NCBI RefSeq assembly: GCF_003287285.1 | Contig: NZ_QMIG01000001.1 | Coordinates: 248,001 to 312,000, forward strand | DNA from: Phytoactinopolyspora halophila | GTDB lineage: Bacteria > Actinomycetota > Actinomycetes > Jiangellales > Jiangellaceae | Direction: 5' to 3' | DNA length: 64,000 nt | In this document: one piece after another, positions 43,715 to 52,495 of the stretch | Numbering within the stretch: position 1 is the stretch's first letter | How the letters are laid out: every line of letters starts with the position of its first letter | Notes under the pieces: generated by a model | Seen by the model: the letters and a program-made list of their open reading frames with translations, nothing else | Told to the model about the DNA's origin: nothing | Databases searched by the model: none | Made by a program: the position numbers and the translations under genes

Positions 43715-45343
43715 TCACTCGTCATCGGCATGCCAATCGGCGACGTTCCACCACGGCCCCCACGACACCCCGTGCGCATGGGGCTCGACGATCGGCCGCA
43801 TACCGGCCCAGCCACGGTCCCGCATGACATAAGTGTGGTCGAGGAACGCGAGCATCACATACGCCGGATCATCGACATATTCCTGCTGCACCTCCCGATA
43901 CGACTCGACCCGGCGCTCATCGTCCACGCTGTTCCGGCCTCGATCCAGCGCATCGTCGACCGCATCGTTGCGGTAGGCACTCGGATTCAGGAACGGGTTG
44001 GTCTCGTCGTAGTCGGCGTATTGCGAGTGCAGTGCCGTGTACACCTGGGGATCGGGGTCGAACGGGAACTCGCCCCCGCCGAGCATGCCGGCGTCGTCGG
44101 GAATCCTGGGGCGAAACTCCGTGCGGTCGACGGCCTCGAGTGACACCTCGATCCCGATGCCGCGAGCATCGGAAACGAAGGCCTGCCCCAGGTCGCGACG
44201 TATGGTCTCGTCGGGGAAGTACATCAGGGTGAACTCGGCGCGCACACCGTCCTTCTCCCGGACGCCGTCGTCCCCCTCGGTCCAGCCGGCCTCGTCGAGA
44301 AGCCGCCGTGCGGCCTCGGGGTCGTGCTCGAACACCGCTCCGGGGTCGTGATACTCACCGAACACTTCCGGTATCGGTGTGTACGCCGGAACGCCGTATC
44401 CGGCGAGCACCGCATCGATCATCGATTCACGATCGACGGCGAGGTTCAGCGCCTCGCGGATGTCGCGGTCGCCGGTGACGGGATGCCCGGACGGCATGGT
44501 GACACCTCGCCAGTCGGCACTCGGGTACGTCACCACATCGACGCCGTCCACCTCGTCGAACGTCTCGGCGAGCTTCGGGGGCAACCACGCGCCGTCGAAA
44601 TCTCCGGCCTGCATTCGTTGGGCACGCGTGTTGTCGTCCGGCGCGATCGCGACGGTCAGCCGCCGCACCTCTGGTGCACCACCCCAGTAGTCGTCGTTCG
44701 CTTCCAGGACCACCTGCTCGCCACGTCGCCACTCCGCCAGCTCGTAGGGACCGGTCCCGATCGGCTCGGTGTTGAGCGCGGACTCTTCGACCGGCACGGG
44801 ATCGTCCAGCGCCTCTTCGGGGGCGATACCCAGCAGCATTCGCGTGTCGAACGCAGCATAAGGGGATGCCAGGTGAAACCGGACGGTATGCTCGTCGACC
44901 TTCTCCACCTCGTCGAGCATCGCGTACGCCGTCGCGAGCGGCGAGGCGTATTCGGGGTCCAGGACCGCCTCGAACGTGGCCACAACGTCGTCGGCGTCGA
45001 ACCGCGAGTCGTCGTGAAACCGCACGTCGTCACGCAGACGCACGGTCCACTCGGTGGCGTCATCGTTGACCTCCGGCATGTCCGCGGCAAGTGCCGGCTC
45101 CAGCGCCGGCGTCCCGTCCGCGTCAGCGGTCAGGCGGAGCAGGCCATCATAGATTTTCGAGGATCCATCCTCGCCGTGCCCGCCGATGGGGTTGAATCCC
45201 TCGGGCTCGAAAGAGTCGGCGAGAACCAGCTCGTCGTCAGGTGCGTTGGCGTCGTCGCCGGATGGATCGCCACACGATGTCACGAACAGTGCAGTCACGA
45301 ACAGTGCACCAATGACCAAAACGGAATGAGCCAGGCGTCTCAC
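43715..45343 (-). CDS. Family 5 substrate-binding lipoprotein (peptide/nickel importer)
   Basis: A 542-residue SBP_bac_5 protein. Lipobox VTSCGDP (Cys about 24), then LVLADSFEPEGFNPIGGHGEDGSSKIYDGLLRL, VRLRDDVRFHDDSRFDADDVVATF and the YDETNPF stretch. These are typical of the nickel/metallophore-dipeptide branch, but substrate choice cannot be proved by sequence alone. GTG 45343 has GAGGG just upstream. First gene of the operon; a perfect ArsR-type palindrome lies 15 bp upstream, which supports a metal or metal chelate as substrate. Confidence 0.9.
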   Translation of the reverse strand: MRRLAHSVLVIGALFVTALFVTSCGDPSGDDANAPDDELVLADSFEPEGFNPIGGHGEDGSSKIYDGLLRLTADADGTPALEPALAADMPEVNDDATEWTVRLRDDVRFHDDSRFDADDVVATFEAVLDPEYASPLATAYAMLDEVEKVDEHTVRFHLASPYAAFDTRMLLGIAPEEALDDPVPVEESALNTEPIGTGPYELAEWRRGEQVVLEANDDYWGGAPEVRRLTVAIAPDDNTRAQRMQAGDFDGAWLPPKLAETFDEVDGVDVVTYPSADWRGVTMPSGHPVTGDRDIREALNLAVDRESMIDAVLAGYGVPAYTPIPEVFGEYHDPGAVFEHDPEAARRLLDEAGWTEGDDGVREKDGVRAEFTLMYFPDETIRRDLGQAFVSDARGIGIEVSLEAVDRTEFRPRIPDDAGMLGGGEFPFDPDPQVYTALHSQYADYDETNPFLNPSAYRNDAVDDALDRGRNSVDDERRVESYREVQQEYVDDPAYVMLAFLDHTYVMRDRGWAGMRPIVEPHAHGVSWGPWWNVADWHADDE

Positions 45344-45358
45344 AGCCCTCGACCATAG

Positions 45359-45374
45359 CTGAACAATTGTTCAG
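45359..45374. promoter_or_regulatory. ArsR/SmtB-type operator
   Basis: CTGAACAATTGTTCAG is a perfect 16-bp palindrome with the TGAACA/TGTTCA half-sites known from SmtB/ZiaR-type operators. It lies in the divergent region between the importer and the ArsR gene, 16 bp from the binding-protein start. Confidence 0.7.
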
Positions 45375-45391
45375 TCGTGAAGGTCTCTACC

Positions 45392-45444
45392 CATGATCAT
45401 GAACACAAGCGCTCTCTATAGGTCTATATGTGTTCATGATCATG
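45392..45444. repeat. TGATCATGAA-family inverted repeat in a divergent promoter region
   Basis: Perfect 16-base arms (45392-45407 and 45429-45444), each carrying ATGATCATGAACA or its complement, around a 21-base loop that has its own TATAG/CTATA stem. Unlike the other family members it sits between divergent genes, just upstream of the ArsR start. It also holds widely spaced TGAACA/TGTTCA half-sites. Confidence 0.75.
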
Positions 45445-45459
45445 AGGTAGTGGGGCAGG

Positions 45460-45819
45460 ATGACGGATGTGCCTGACGTTCCGGCAATCGATCCAGCAAA
45501 GCGGGCCGAAGCCGCAGCCGCGCTCCAGGAGGATCACACGATCGACGAATGGGCGCGACGGTTCGCCCTGCTGTCCGACCCCAATCGGTTGCGGCTCCTG
45601 TTCTGCCTTCACCGCGCGCCCGGCATCGCCGTCTCCGACCTCGCCGCTGCCGTGGGCATGAGCGACACATCCGTCTCGCACGCCCTGCGCCTGCTGCGTA
45701 GTAGCGGCTGGGTCAGCTCACAGCGTTCCGGACGAGCGATCCTCTACTCCCTGGCCGACGACACCATCCACGACATCCTGCACCGTCTCGGCGCCACTCA
45801 TTCTGACGAGAGCGGTTGA
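45460..45819 (+). CDS. ArsR/SmtB family metal-sensing repressor
   Basis: A 119-residue winged-helix regulator with HTH VSDLAAAVGMSDTSVSHALRLL. The alpha-3 position lacks the CxC of ArsR/CadC (VSDL instead). The C-terminal helix DDTIHDILHRLGATHSDE has Asp and three His residues, placed like the alpha-5 site of CzrA/SmtB/NmtR sensors for Zn, Co or Ni. ATG 45460 chosen. It is divergent from the importer and probably controls it through the palindrome at 45359, although ArsR proteins more often control efflux. Confidence 0.92.
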   Translation: MTDVPDVPAIDPAKRAEAAAALQEDHTIDEWARRFALLSDPNRLRLLFCLHRAPGIAVSDLAAAVGMSDTSVSHALRLLRSSGWVSSQRSGRAILYSLADDTIHDILHRLGATHSDESG

Positions 45820-45850
45820 CGAGCTCCGGGTCATCCGCGTTCAGCCGTAC

Positions 45851-45906
45851 TACGTTTTCTCGGGCCGCACTACGTCTACAGACGTGTTACGGCCCGAGGA
45901 AACGTA
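45851..45906. terminator. Long hairpin after the ArsR gene
   Basis: 17-bp arms with one mismatch (45851-45867 with 45890-45906), and an inner perfect stem ACGTCT/AGACGT, make almost the whole segment base-paired. It starts 31 bp after the ArsR stop. Confidence 0.75.
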
Positions 45907-45910
45907 CCAA

Positions 45911-46363
45911 CCCTCGGTCACGCTCGCCGCCTCCGTCGTCCCTCCTCCAGCGGCTCGCCGTTCCAACCCCTCGGTCACGCTCGCCGCCTCCGTCGTCCCT
46001 CCTCCAGCGGCTCGCCGTTCCAACCCCTCGGTCACGCTCGCCGCCTCCGTCGTCCCTCCTCCAGCGGCTCGCCGTTCCAACCCCTCGGTCACGCTCGCCG
46101 CCTCCGTCGTCCCTCCTCCAGCGGCTCGCCGTTCCAACCCCTCGGTCACGCTCGCCGCCTCCGTCGTCCCTCCTCCAGCGGCTCGCCGTTCCAACCCCTC
46201 GGTCACGCTCGCCGCCTCCGTCGTCCCTCCTCCAGCGGCTCGCCGTTCCAACCCCTCGGTCACGCTCGCCGCCTCCGTCGTCCCTCCTCCAGCGGCTCGC
46301 CGTTCCAACCCCTCGGTCACGCTCGCCGCCTCCGTCGTCCCTCCTCCAGCGGCTCGCCGTTCC
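45911..46363. repeat. 57-bp tandem repeat, eight near-perfect copies
   Basis: A 57-bp unit beginning CCCTCGGTCACGCTCGCC is repeated eight times without visible differences (the last copy stops at base 54). It fills most of the 553-bp gap between two convergent genes. The minus strand is purine- and G-rich (clusters GGAGGAGGG, GGAGGCGG, GAGGGG). As 57 is divisible by three, several frames stay open and give 19-residue repeats, but none has a convincing gene start. No spacers, so not CRISPR. Confidence 0.97.
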
Positions 46364-46372
46364 GGCACATGA

Positions 46373-49204
46373 TCATTCGGAAGTGGCGGTGTCCAGGAGT
46401 TCGAGTACGTGGTGGTACTCCTCGCCAGTGGCCCGCGCCATGCCCATCTCGCAGGTCCGGTTGGACGACACGTATCCGGTGACGTCCACGCCGGCCAGCT
46501 CGGCGGCTTCCGCCTCCGTCGCCCCCTCGGTGAGCTCGGGGTAGAACAGCCCGCGGTCCCCGGCGAACCCGCAACACCCCCACGACGTGGGCACCACGAC
46601 GTCGTCCGCGACCACGCCGGCCACGGCACGCACGTCGTCGACCGTGCCCATGTGCACCGACGAGCACGTCGGGTGGACCGCCAGCGATGGCAGCCGGCGG
46701 CGCACGCGAAGCCTCGGCAGGAGGGACTCGCGCGCGAACGTGACGGCATCGACGATCGTCAGCCGTGCGAAGCGCTCCCCCTCCTCGCCGCTCAGGGCAT
46801 CGCCAATGCCCTCGAGGCCGTGCGCGCACGACGACGCGTCGCACGCCACCGGCAGTTCACCGAACCGCGACGCCTCCCAGAGCCCGGCGAACACCTGCCG
46901 TGCCATCTCCGCGTATCCCCGGGTGAAACCCTTCGAGGCCCACGGCGTGCCACAGCACATATTGGCGATGCCCTCGGGGATCGCGACCTCGAGGCCGGCA
47001 CGCTCGCACAGCTTCAGGAACGCCGACGACGACCCGGCGCCGGCCAGCTCACCGCCGGCCGGCCCGAAGATCGCACCGATGCAGGCCGGGAAGAACACCA
47101 CCGACGCACCCGCAGGGCGCCGCGGTGCCGGGCGTCGCCGCCCAGCCTTTGGCAGCCCACCGCCGGCATCCGGGACCATCCCGGGCCCGAACGCCCGGCG
47201 TCCGGCCGAGCTCGCCCGCGCGAGCAGCGGGTCCGGTATCGCTTCGGACACCTTCAGCCCGGCCCGAACGCCGTCCACGGCGCGTCCCCAGTGCCGCGCC
47301 GCCGTGACACCCGCCCGTTGCGCAGCGCTGCCGTGCTGCTGCGCGCGCATGCCCTTCATTACCGTGCCGGTGTCGATGTTCACCGGGCAGGCGGAGACGC
47401 ACAGCGAATCCGCCGCGCAGGTGTCGACGGCGGCATACTCGTATTCCTCCTCCAGCTGGCGGCGCCGCTCGCCCGATGCCGCGGCGATCTCGCGCATCAG
47501 CACGATCCGCTGCCGCGGCGTGGTGGTCGTGTTGCGCGAGGGGCAGACCGGCTCGCAGTATCCGCATTCCACGCAGCTGTCCACCGCCGGGTCCACCACG
47601 GGGAGGGTCTTGAGGTTCTTCAGATGCGCGTCGGGATCGTCGTTCAGGAGGACGCCGGGGTTGAGCACCTCGTCCGGGTCAAAGAGCCGTTTGATCTCCC
47701 GCATGATCTCGTAGAGATCGTCACCGAACTGCCGGCGCACGAACGGAGCCATGATCCGGCCGGTGCCGTGCTCGGCCTTGAGCGACCCGTCCCGGCCGAG
47801 GACGAGGTCGACGAGGTCGTCGGTGAACGCCCGATACCGGGCGAGCTCGCGCGCGTCGCCCAGCATCGGATTGATCATGAAGTGCAGGTTGCCGTCCTTG
47901 GCGTGACCGAAGATGACGGCATCGGTGTACCCGTGCCGGTCGAAGAGACCGATCAGCTCGTTCACCGTCTCGGTTAGCACGGGCACCGGCACCACAACGT
48001 CTTCGAGCAGCGCTGTGGAGCCGACGGGCCGGGCGCCTGCCACCGCCGTGTACAGGCCCTTGCGCACTCGCCAGAGCTGCGCGCGGGCCGCAGCATCGCG
48101 AGGCAACGCCGCCGGCGCATCCAGCCGCAAGCCATCCAGCGCCCGGCGAGCGGACCCGGTGATCTCGTCCAGTTCCCCTATCGATCCGGCCTGGTATTCG
48201 ACGAGCAGTGCGGTGTGTTCGGCGACGTCGATTCCCGTGATCGCGTCCGGCGCGCCCGGGTCGTTCTGGGCAACGCGCAGCGACGACGCGTCGAGCAGTT
48301 CGATAGCCCGGGCGCCGGAGGCGACGAGCGATTCCAGGGCGTCGGTGGCGCGCGGCAGCGAATCGAACACCAGCAACGTGGTGGCCGCGTGTGGCAACAC
48401 GGGCACGGTGCGCATCGTCACCTCGGCAACGAACCCCAGGGTGCCCTCACTGCCGACGACGAGACGCGTGAGAATGTCGACCGGATCCGTCACGTCGAGG
48501 AAGGCGTTGAGCCCGTAACCCATCGTGTTCTTCATGGAGAACTGGTGCTCGATGGTCTGGCGCAGTGCCGAACTGGAGCGGATCCGGTCTCGCAACCGGA
48601 TCAGTCCCGCGTGCAGCTCGGGTTCGTAAGCGCGCAACTGGGCCTCGGCGTCCGCGTCTCCGGTGTCGAGGACGGTGCCGCTGGGCAAGACCAGCACCAT
48701 CGACTCGATGGTGCGATAGGCGGTGTCCCGGGTTCCGCAGGACATCCCGCTGGAATTGTTCGCCACGACGCCGCCGATCGTGCAGGCCGTCTCGCTCGCG
48801 GGATCGGGGCCGAGCCTGCGCCCGTAGGCGGCCAGCCGGGCGTTGACCTGGCGCAGCGTCAGCCCGGGTTGCAGCCGCACCCTGCCCCCGTCGTCGAGCA
48901 CCTCCATCGCCGAGAAGTGCCGCCTCGTGTCGACCAGCAGGCCAGCCGTCGACGCCTGGCCGGATAGGCTCGTTCCGGCGGAGCGGAAGGTCACCGGCAG
49001 CCGGTGCCTCCGGGCGATCCGCAACGCGTCCGCCACTTCTGCGGCGTCCCGGGCGGTGTATACGGCTTGCGGGTGCAGCAGGTAGTGCGATGCGTCGTGT
49101 GCCATGGCCGCGGTGTCCGTGGCTGACGTGCGCACTGCGTCGCCACCCGCGAGCGTGCGCAAATCCGAAACGGCAGCGTCATTCTCGATAAAGGCCCCGG
49201 TCAT
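46373..49204 (-). CDS. FAD-binding and Fe-S-binding oxidoreductase (D-lactate/2-hydroxyacid dehydrogenase type)
   Basis: A 943-residue fusion. Residues about 40-270 are the PCMH-type FAD domain (GTSLSGQA, VANNSSGMSCGTRD). Residues 270-530 are the GlcD-type FAD-linked oxidase C-terminal domain (HAKDGNLHFMINP, EHGTGRIMAPF). Around 545-640 there is a two-cluster ferredoxin segment (CVECGYCEPVCP and CAADSLCVSACP). The C-terminal part has paired-cysteine CCG motifs (ANMCCGTPW, GCCGFAGD). This is the layout of quinone-linked D-lactate dehydrogenases (Dld-II) and related enzymes. Its stop is 10 bp from the 57-bp repeat array. Confidence 0.93.
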   Translation of the reverse strand: MTGAFIENDAAVSDLRTLAGGDAVRTSATDTAAMAHDASHYLLHPQAVYTARDAAEVADALRIARRHRLPVTFRSAGTSLSGQASTAGLLVDTRRHFSAMEVLDDGGRVRLQPGLTLRQVNARLAAYGRRLGPDPASETACTIGGVVANNSSGMSCGTRDTAYRTIESMVLVLPSGTVLDTGDADAEAQLRAYEPELHAGLIRLRDRIRSSSALRQTIEHQFSMKNTMGYGLNAFLDVTDPVDILTRLVVGSEGTLGFVAEVTMRTVPVLPHAATTLLVFDSLPRATDALESLVASGARAIELLDASSLRVAQNDPGAPDAITGIDVAEHTALLVEYQAGSIGELDEITGSARRALDGLRLDAPAALPRDAAARAQLWRVRKGLYTAVAGARPVGSTALLEDVVVPVPVLTETVNELIGLFDRHGYTDAVIFGHAKDGNLHFMINPMLGDARELARYRAFTDDLVDLVLGRDGSLKAEHGTGRIMAPFVRRQFGDDLYEIMREIKRLFDPDEVLNPGVLLNDDPDAHLKNLKTLPVVDPAVDSCVECGYCEPVCPSRNTTTTPRQRIVLMREIAAASGERRRQLEEEYEYAAVDTCAADSLCVSACPVNIDTGTVMKGMRAQQHGSAAQRAGVTAARHWGRAVDGVRAGLKVSEAIPDPLLARASSAGRRAFGPGMVPDAGGGLPKAGRRRPAPRRPAGASVVFFPACIGAIFGPAGGELAGAGSSSAFLKLCERAGLEVAIPEGIANMCCGTPWASKGFTRGYAEMARQVFAGLWEASRFGELPVACDASSCAHGLEGIGDALSGEEGERFARLTIVDAVTFARESLLPRLRVRRRLPSLAVHPTCSSVHMGTVDDVRAVAGVVADDVVVPTSWGCCGFAGDRGLFYPELTEGATEAEAAELAGVDVTGYVSSNRTCEMGMARATGEEYHHVLELLDTATSE

Positions 49205-49318
49205 AGATCAACCGTACCGGCACATCCGCCGCGCGTCCGAGATGGCCGGGAGCGTGAACCGGTGCCCTCCTCGACACGGCCCCATCCCCCGACACGGCCC
49301 ATCCTCGATACTGGGCGG

Positions 49319-50440
49319 ATGTCCACCTTCCAGAATTCACGGAATCCGGATGCGCACTCGCCTGGTACTCGCTGTGGCGGGCTGAGCCCGCAGAGCCGGC
49401 TCGTCGCCGGAGGGCGGCCGGAACCGGTTGCCGACGCTCCGCTCAACGAGCCGGTCACGCTCGCCTCCACCTACCACGCGGGCGGCGAGCGCGGTTACGG
49501 CCGTTACGGGAACCCGACGTGGGAGGCATTCGAGGACGTTCTCGGCGACCTCGAAGGCGGCAGCGCGCTAGCCTTCGCGTCCGGCATGGCGGCGTCGACC
49601 GCCGTACTGGAGCTGCTGCCCGCGGGAGCCGTCGTCGTCGCGCCGGATTGCGCCTATCTCGGTGTCCTCGAGCAGATGCGGGAGCGCCACGAGGCCAGGC
49701 GCATCGAGTTGCGCCAGGTCGACGTGAGCGACACCCCAGCCGTGCGGGCCGCGCTCGCGGGCGCGTCCATGGTCTGGCTGGAGTCGCCGACCAACCCCAA
49801 GCTCGACATCGCCGACGTGGCCGCCATCGGCGCCGCCGCCCACGAGGCCGGTGCACTGACCGTCGTCGACAACACGTTCGCCACGCCGCTGCTCCAGCAG
49901 CCCCTCCAGCTCGGTGCCGACGTCGTCGTCCACAGCGTGACCAAGCTCCTGAGCGGGCACTCGGACGTCGTCGCCGGTGCCACTGTGACCAGCGACGACG
50001 GCGTGTCCGCCCGCCTCGATCGGCACCGGCGGCTGCACGGTGCGACACCCAGCCCGATGGACACCTATCTCGCCCTCCGGGGGATGCGCACCCTGGGCGT
50101 GCGTCTCGACCGCGCCCAGGCGAACGCGGCCGAGCTCACCCGGCGGCTTTCCGAACATCCGGCCGTGACCAGGGTGCGCTATCCGGGGTGGGGCAGCATC
50201 TGCTCCATCGAGGTCGTCGGTGGCGCCCCGGGAGCGGACGCGGTGGTTGACGCGGTGCAGCTCTGGGTCAACACGACGAGTCTCGGCGGCGTCGAGTCCA
50301 CCCTGGAACGTCGCCGGCGGTGGCCAGCGGAGAGCCACACGGTCGACGAGTCACTGATCAGGCTCTCCGTCGGCATCGAAGATCCGGACGACCTCTGGCA
50401 GGATCTCAGCCGGGCACTCGACGCTGCCCGGCGCCACTGA
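49319..50440 (+). CDS. PLP-dependent trans-sulfuration enzyme (cystathionine gamma-synthase/lyase family)
   Basis: A 373-residue Cys/Met metabolism PLP enzyme. The PLP lysine is Lys209 in SVTKLLSGHSD, with ERGYGRYGNPTWEAFE, ASGMAAST and WLESPTNP. The family includes gamma-synthase, gamma-lyase and methionine gamma-lyase, which cannot be separated by eye. ATG 49319 was chosen. Convergent with the MFS gene, with a 35-bp overlap of the two 3' ends. Confidence 0.92.
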   Translation: MSTFQNSRNPDAHSPGTRCGGLSPQSRLVAGGRPEPVADAPLNEPVTLASTYHAGGERGYGRYGNPTWEAFEDVLGDLEGGSALAFASGMAASTAVLELLPAGAVVVAPDCAYLGVLEQMRERHEARRIELRQVDVSDTPAVRAALAGASMVWLESPTNPKLDIADVAAIGAAAHEAGALTVVDNTFATPLLQQPLQLGADVVVHSVTKLLSGHSDVVAGATVTSDDGVSARLDRHRRLHGATPSPMDTYLALRGMRTLGVRLDRAQANAAELTRRLSEHPAVTRVRYPGWGSICSIEVVGGAPGADAVVDAVQLWVNTTSLGGVESTLERRRRWPAESHTVDESLIRLSVGIEDPDDLWQDLSRALDAARRH

Positions 50441-51821
50441 CGGATCGTCGCCGCGCACCCTGTACGGCCAGCGCTAGCGCCGCGATGAGCGCGCAAAGCA
50501 CCGCCATGCCCAGGGCGGCACGCATCCCGGAGAGCCCGTAACCACCCAGCGACCACACCACGATGGCCGCCGCCGAACCCAGGGCGAAACCGAGCTGACG
50601 CACCGTGCTCATCGACGCCGACACCGTGCCGAGCAGCTCCCGTGGTGCCGCACCGATGGCCAGCGTCATGAGTGGCCCGGTGATCAAGCCGGAACCGATC
50701 CCGATGATCGCCAGCCGCCACGCGACCTCCGGCGTCGACCACCCGGCATCCAGCGGCGCCAGGAGGAGCAGCCCGGTTCCCATCCCGATCGAGCCCACGA
50801 ACGACGTACGGCGCGCGCCGTAGCGATCGGCCAGCCAGCCGCCGACCAATCCCAGCGCAGCCGTGCCGAGCGGCATCGCCAGCATCGTCGTGCCCGTCTG
50901 GCTCGGCGGCACGCCGAGTTCGCGCTGCAGGTAGAACGGGATGAGGAACAGCACGGCCATGCTCGCTACCGCGAACGTGAGCAGCGCCACGTGCGCGGCG
51001 GAGACTCCGCGAGTACGGAGCAGCCGGACCACGGCGTCGCTGTTCGGGGTCCGCAACCATGCCATGACGAGCGGGACGGCCACGAGCGCCAGCGCCAGCC
51101 AGCCGAATCCCGTCTCGGCGCCCAGCGAGAAGGCCAGCAGCAGGACGATGCTGGCCCCGCCGAGCAAGGCGATCTCGCCCGCCCAGGTCCGATCCGGCCA
51201 CCGTAGGTGGCCGCCATGGTTCATCATCACCATCGCGACAGCCACGACCGCGACCACAATGGGGACGTTGACGTAGAAGATCCACCGCCAGCTCAGGTGT
51301 TCAACGAGCAGCCCTCCGAGCGCCGGTCCCGCCACCGCACCGAGCGGACCGACGGTGGAGACCAGCCCCATGGCCCGGCCCCGCGCCGTGTCGCTCACCG
51401 CCATCGTGGCGACGACCGGACCGATCGCGAACAGGACGGCACCGAAACCGCCTTGGAGCACCCGGGCGACCACGAGCCAGGCGAACGACGGCGCGACCGC
51501 CACCAGCACGCTGGACACCCCGAAACCGACCAGGGCGAGGATGAATGCCGGCCGCCGGCCGACCGTGTCCAGCCATCGGCCGCTCGGGATGGTCAAGGCG
51601 ATGAGCGGGACCATGTAGCCGAGGACGACCCAACCGGTACTTCCGGTTGGGGTGTCGAACGAATCCTCGATGCTCGGCAGCGCGACGGTCACGATCGTCG
51701 AGTCCAATGTGGCCATGAAGACGACCAGGCCGGCGGCGATCACCAGCCACCACCGGTTCACACCGGCGGCCGCACCACCCGAAGTGTTCACTCCAGTCGA
51801 GTGAGCGTCCGTCTGGGGCAC
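50406..51821 (-). CDS. MFS multidrug transporter (DHA2/EmrB-like)
   Basis: A 471-residue protein with about 14 hydrophobic segments. Motifs include DSTIVTVALPSIEDSF in helix 1 (the LD-x-T-I-V-N/T-V-A-LP signature of DHA2), GRWLDTVGRRPAF in loop 2-3 and GPALGGLLVEHLSWRWIFYVNVP (motif C region). It probably exports drugs or hydrophobic metabolites. GTG start 51821. Divergent from a MarR gene with two palindromes between, so it is likely the MarR target. Confidence 0.93.
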   Translation of the reverse strand: MPQTDAHSTGVNTSGGAAAGVNRWWLVIAAGLVVFMATLDSTIVTVALPSIEDSFDTPTGSTGWVVLGYMVPLIALTIPSGRWLDTVGRRPAFILALVGFGVSSVLVAVAPSFAWLVVARVLQGGFGAVLFAIGPVVATMAVSDTARGRAMGLVSTVGPLGAVAGPALGGLLVEHLSWRWIFYVNVPIVVAVVAVAMVMMNHGGHLRWPDRTWAGEIALLGGASIVLLLAFSLGAETGFGWLALALVAVPLVMAWLRTPNSDAVVRLLRTRGVSAAHVALLTFAVASMAVLFLIPFYLQRELGVPPSQTGTTMLAMPLGTAALGLVGGWLADRYGARRTSFVGSIGMGTGLLLLAPLDAGWSTPEVAWRLAIIGIGSGLITGPLMTLAIGAAPRELLGTVSASMSTVRQLGFALGSAAAIVVWSLGGYGLSGMRAALGMAVLCALIAALALAVQGARRRSVSGAGQRRVPG

Positions 51822-51851
51822 GGAACTTCCCTTCCCTCAGAAATAATGAGC

Positions 51852-51867
51852 CGGCTATCATTAGCCG
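51852..51867. promoter_or_regulatory. Candidate MarR operator 1
   Basis: CGGCTA-TCAT-TAGCCG, a perfect 6-4-6 inverted repeat, lies 31 bp upstream of the MFS start and shares the TAGC half-site with the second palindrome at 51886. Confidence 0.5.
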
Positions 51868-51885
51868 AGAAATGATTTCTTCGAT

Positions 51886-51903
51886 ACGTTAGCTGGCTAA
51901 CGT
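51886..51903. promoter_or_regulatory. Candidate MarR operator 2
   Basis: ACGTTAGC-TG-GCTAACGT, a perfect 8-2-8 palindrome in the MFS/MarR divergent region. TTAGC/GCTAA half-sites are typical of MarR-family operators. Confidence 0.6.
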
Positions 51904-51976
51904 TTTCGGGTCAACCTGGTCCCCGGGTAACGTCCTCTCTGACAGGACTCGCAGGGACGACGGAGGCGGCGCGGAC

Positions 51977-52495
51977 ATGGATGGCCAGGCGACGGGATCC
52001 GAGGGGCACCCCCTTCACCCTCCTGCGACCGGCCCGTTCGCCGATCTCGAGCCGGATCACCACGAAACCCCGTCGGTGACGGAGCGATTTCAGCAGGTCT
52101 TCTGGGCTGCGAAGAAGGCCATGACCGACGCCGCGGAGACCGCGTACCGCCGGCACGGCGTGCGGTCGGGACAGCAGTTCATCTTGATGGCGCTCTGGGA
52201 GGAGGACGGGCTCAGCCCCGGCGAGCTCGCCCGCCGCCTCCAGCTCGCCACGCCCACCGTGACCAAGGCCACCGCTCGCATGGAGCTCGCCGGCCTGGTG
52301 GAACGCCGCCCGCACCCGAGCGATCGCAGGCTCGTCCGGATCCACCTCACCGACGCCGGCTTGCAGCTGCGACGCGTGATGGCAGACGAGATGCGCGCGC
52401 TCTCCGAACGTGCCCTCACCTCCCTGGACGAATCCGAACGGGAGGACTTCGTCCGCTTCCTCGCTCAGCTACGCACCAACGTCACCCCGCCATGA
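51977..52495 (+). CDS. MarR family regulator, divergent from the MFS exporter
   Basis: A 172-residue regulator: about 40 N-terminal residues of low complexity, then a MarR winged helix with LSPGELARRLQLATPTVTKATARMELAGLVERR and the wing PSDRRLVRIHLT. ATG 51977 gives the longest form; ATG 52121 is an alternative. It overlaps the GNAT gene by four bases (ATGA). It probably represses the exporter and itself through the palindromes at 51852 and 51886. Confidence 0.92.
   Translation: MDGQATGSEGHPLHPPATGPFADLEPDHHETPSVTERFQQVFWAAKKAMTDAAETAYRRHGVRSGQQFILMALWEEDGLSPGELARRLQLATPTVTKATARMELAGLVERRPHPSDRRLVRIHLTDAGLQLRRVMADEMRALSERALTSLDESEREDFVRFLAQLRTNVTPP

Noticed and set aside
45911-46363. CRISPR array
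   Set aside because: The units are contiguous with no unique spacers, and no cas genes are near.
45816-46544. Open frames of 160-300 codons through the 57-bp array in several readings, with 19-residue Pro/Ser- or Gly/Glu-rich repeats
   Set aside because: They exist only because the 57-bp unit is divisible by three and stop-free. Starts lack ribosome sites, and the ends run antisense into the flavoenzyme gene. One begins with a TTG overlapping the ArsR stop, which was noted but is not convincing.
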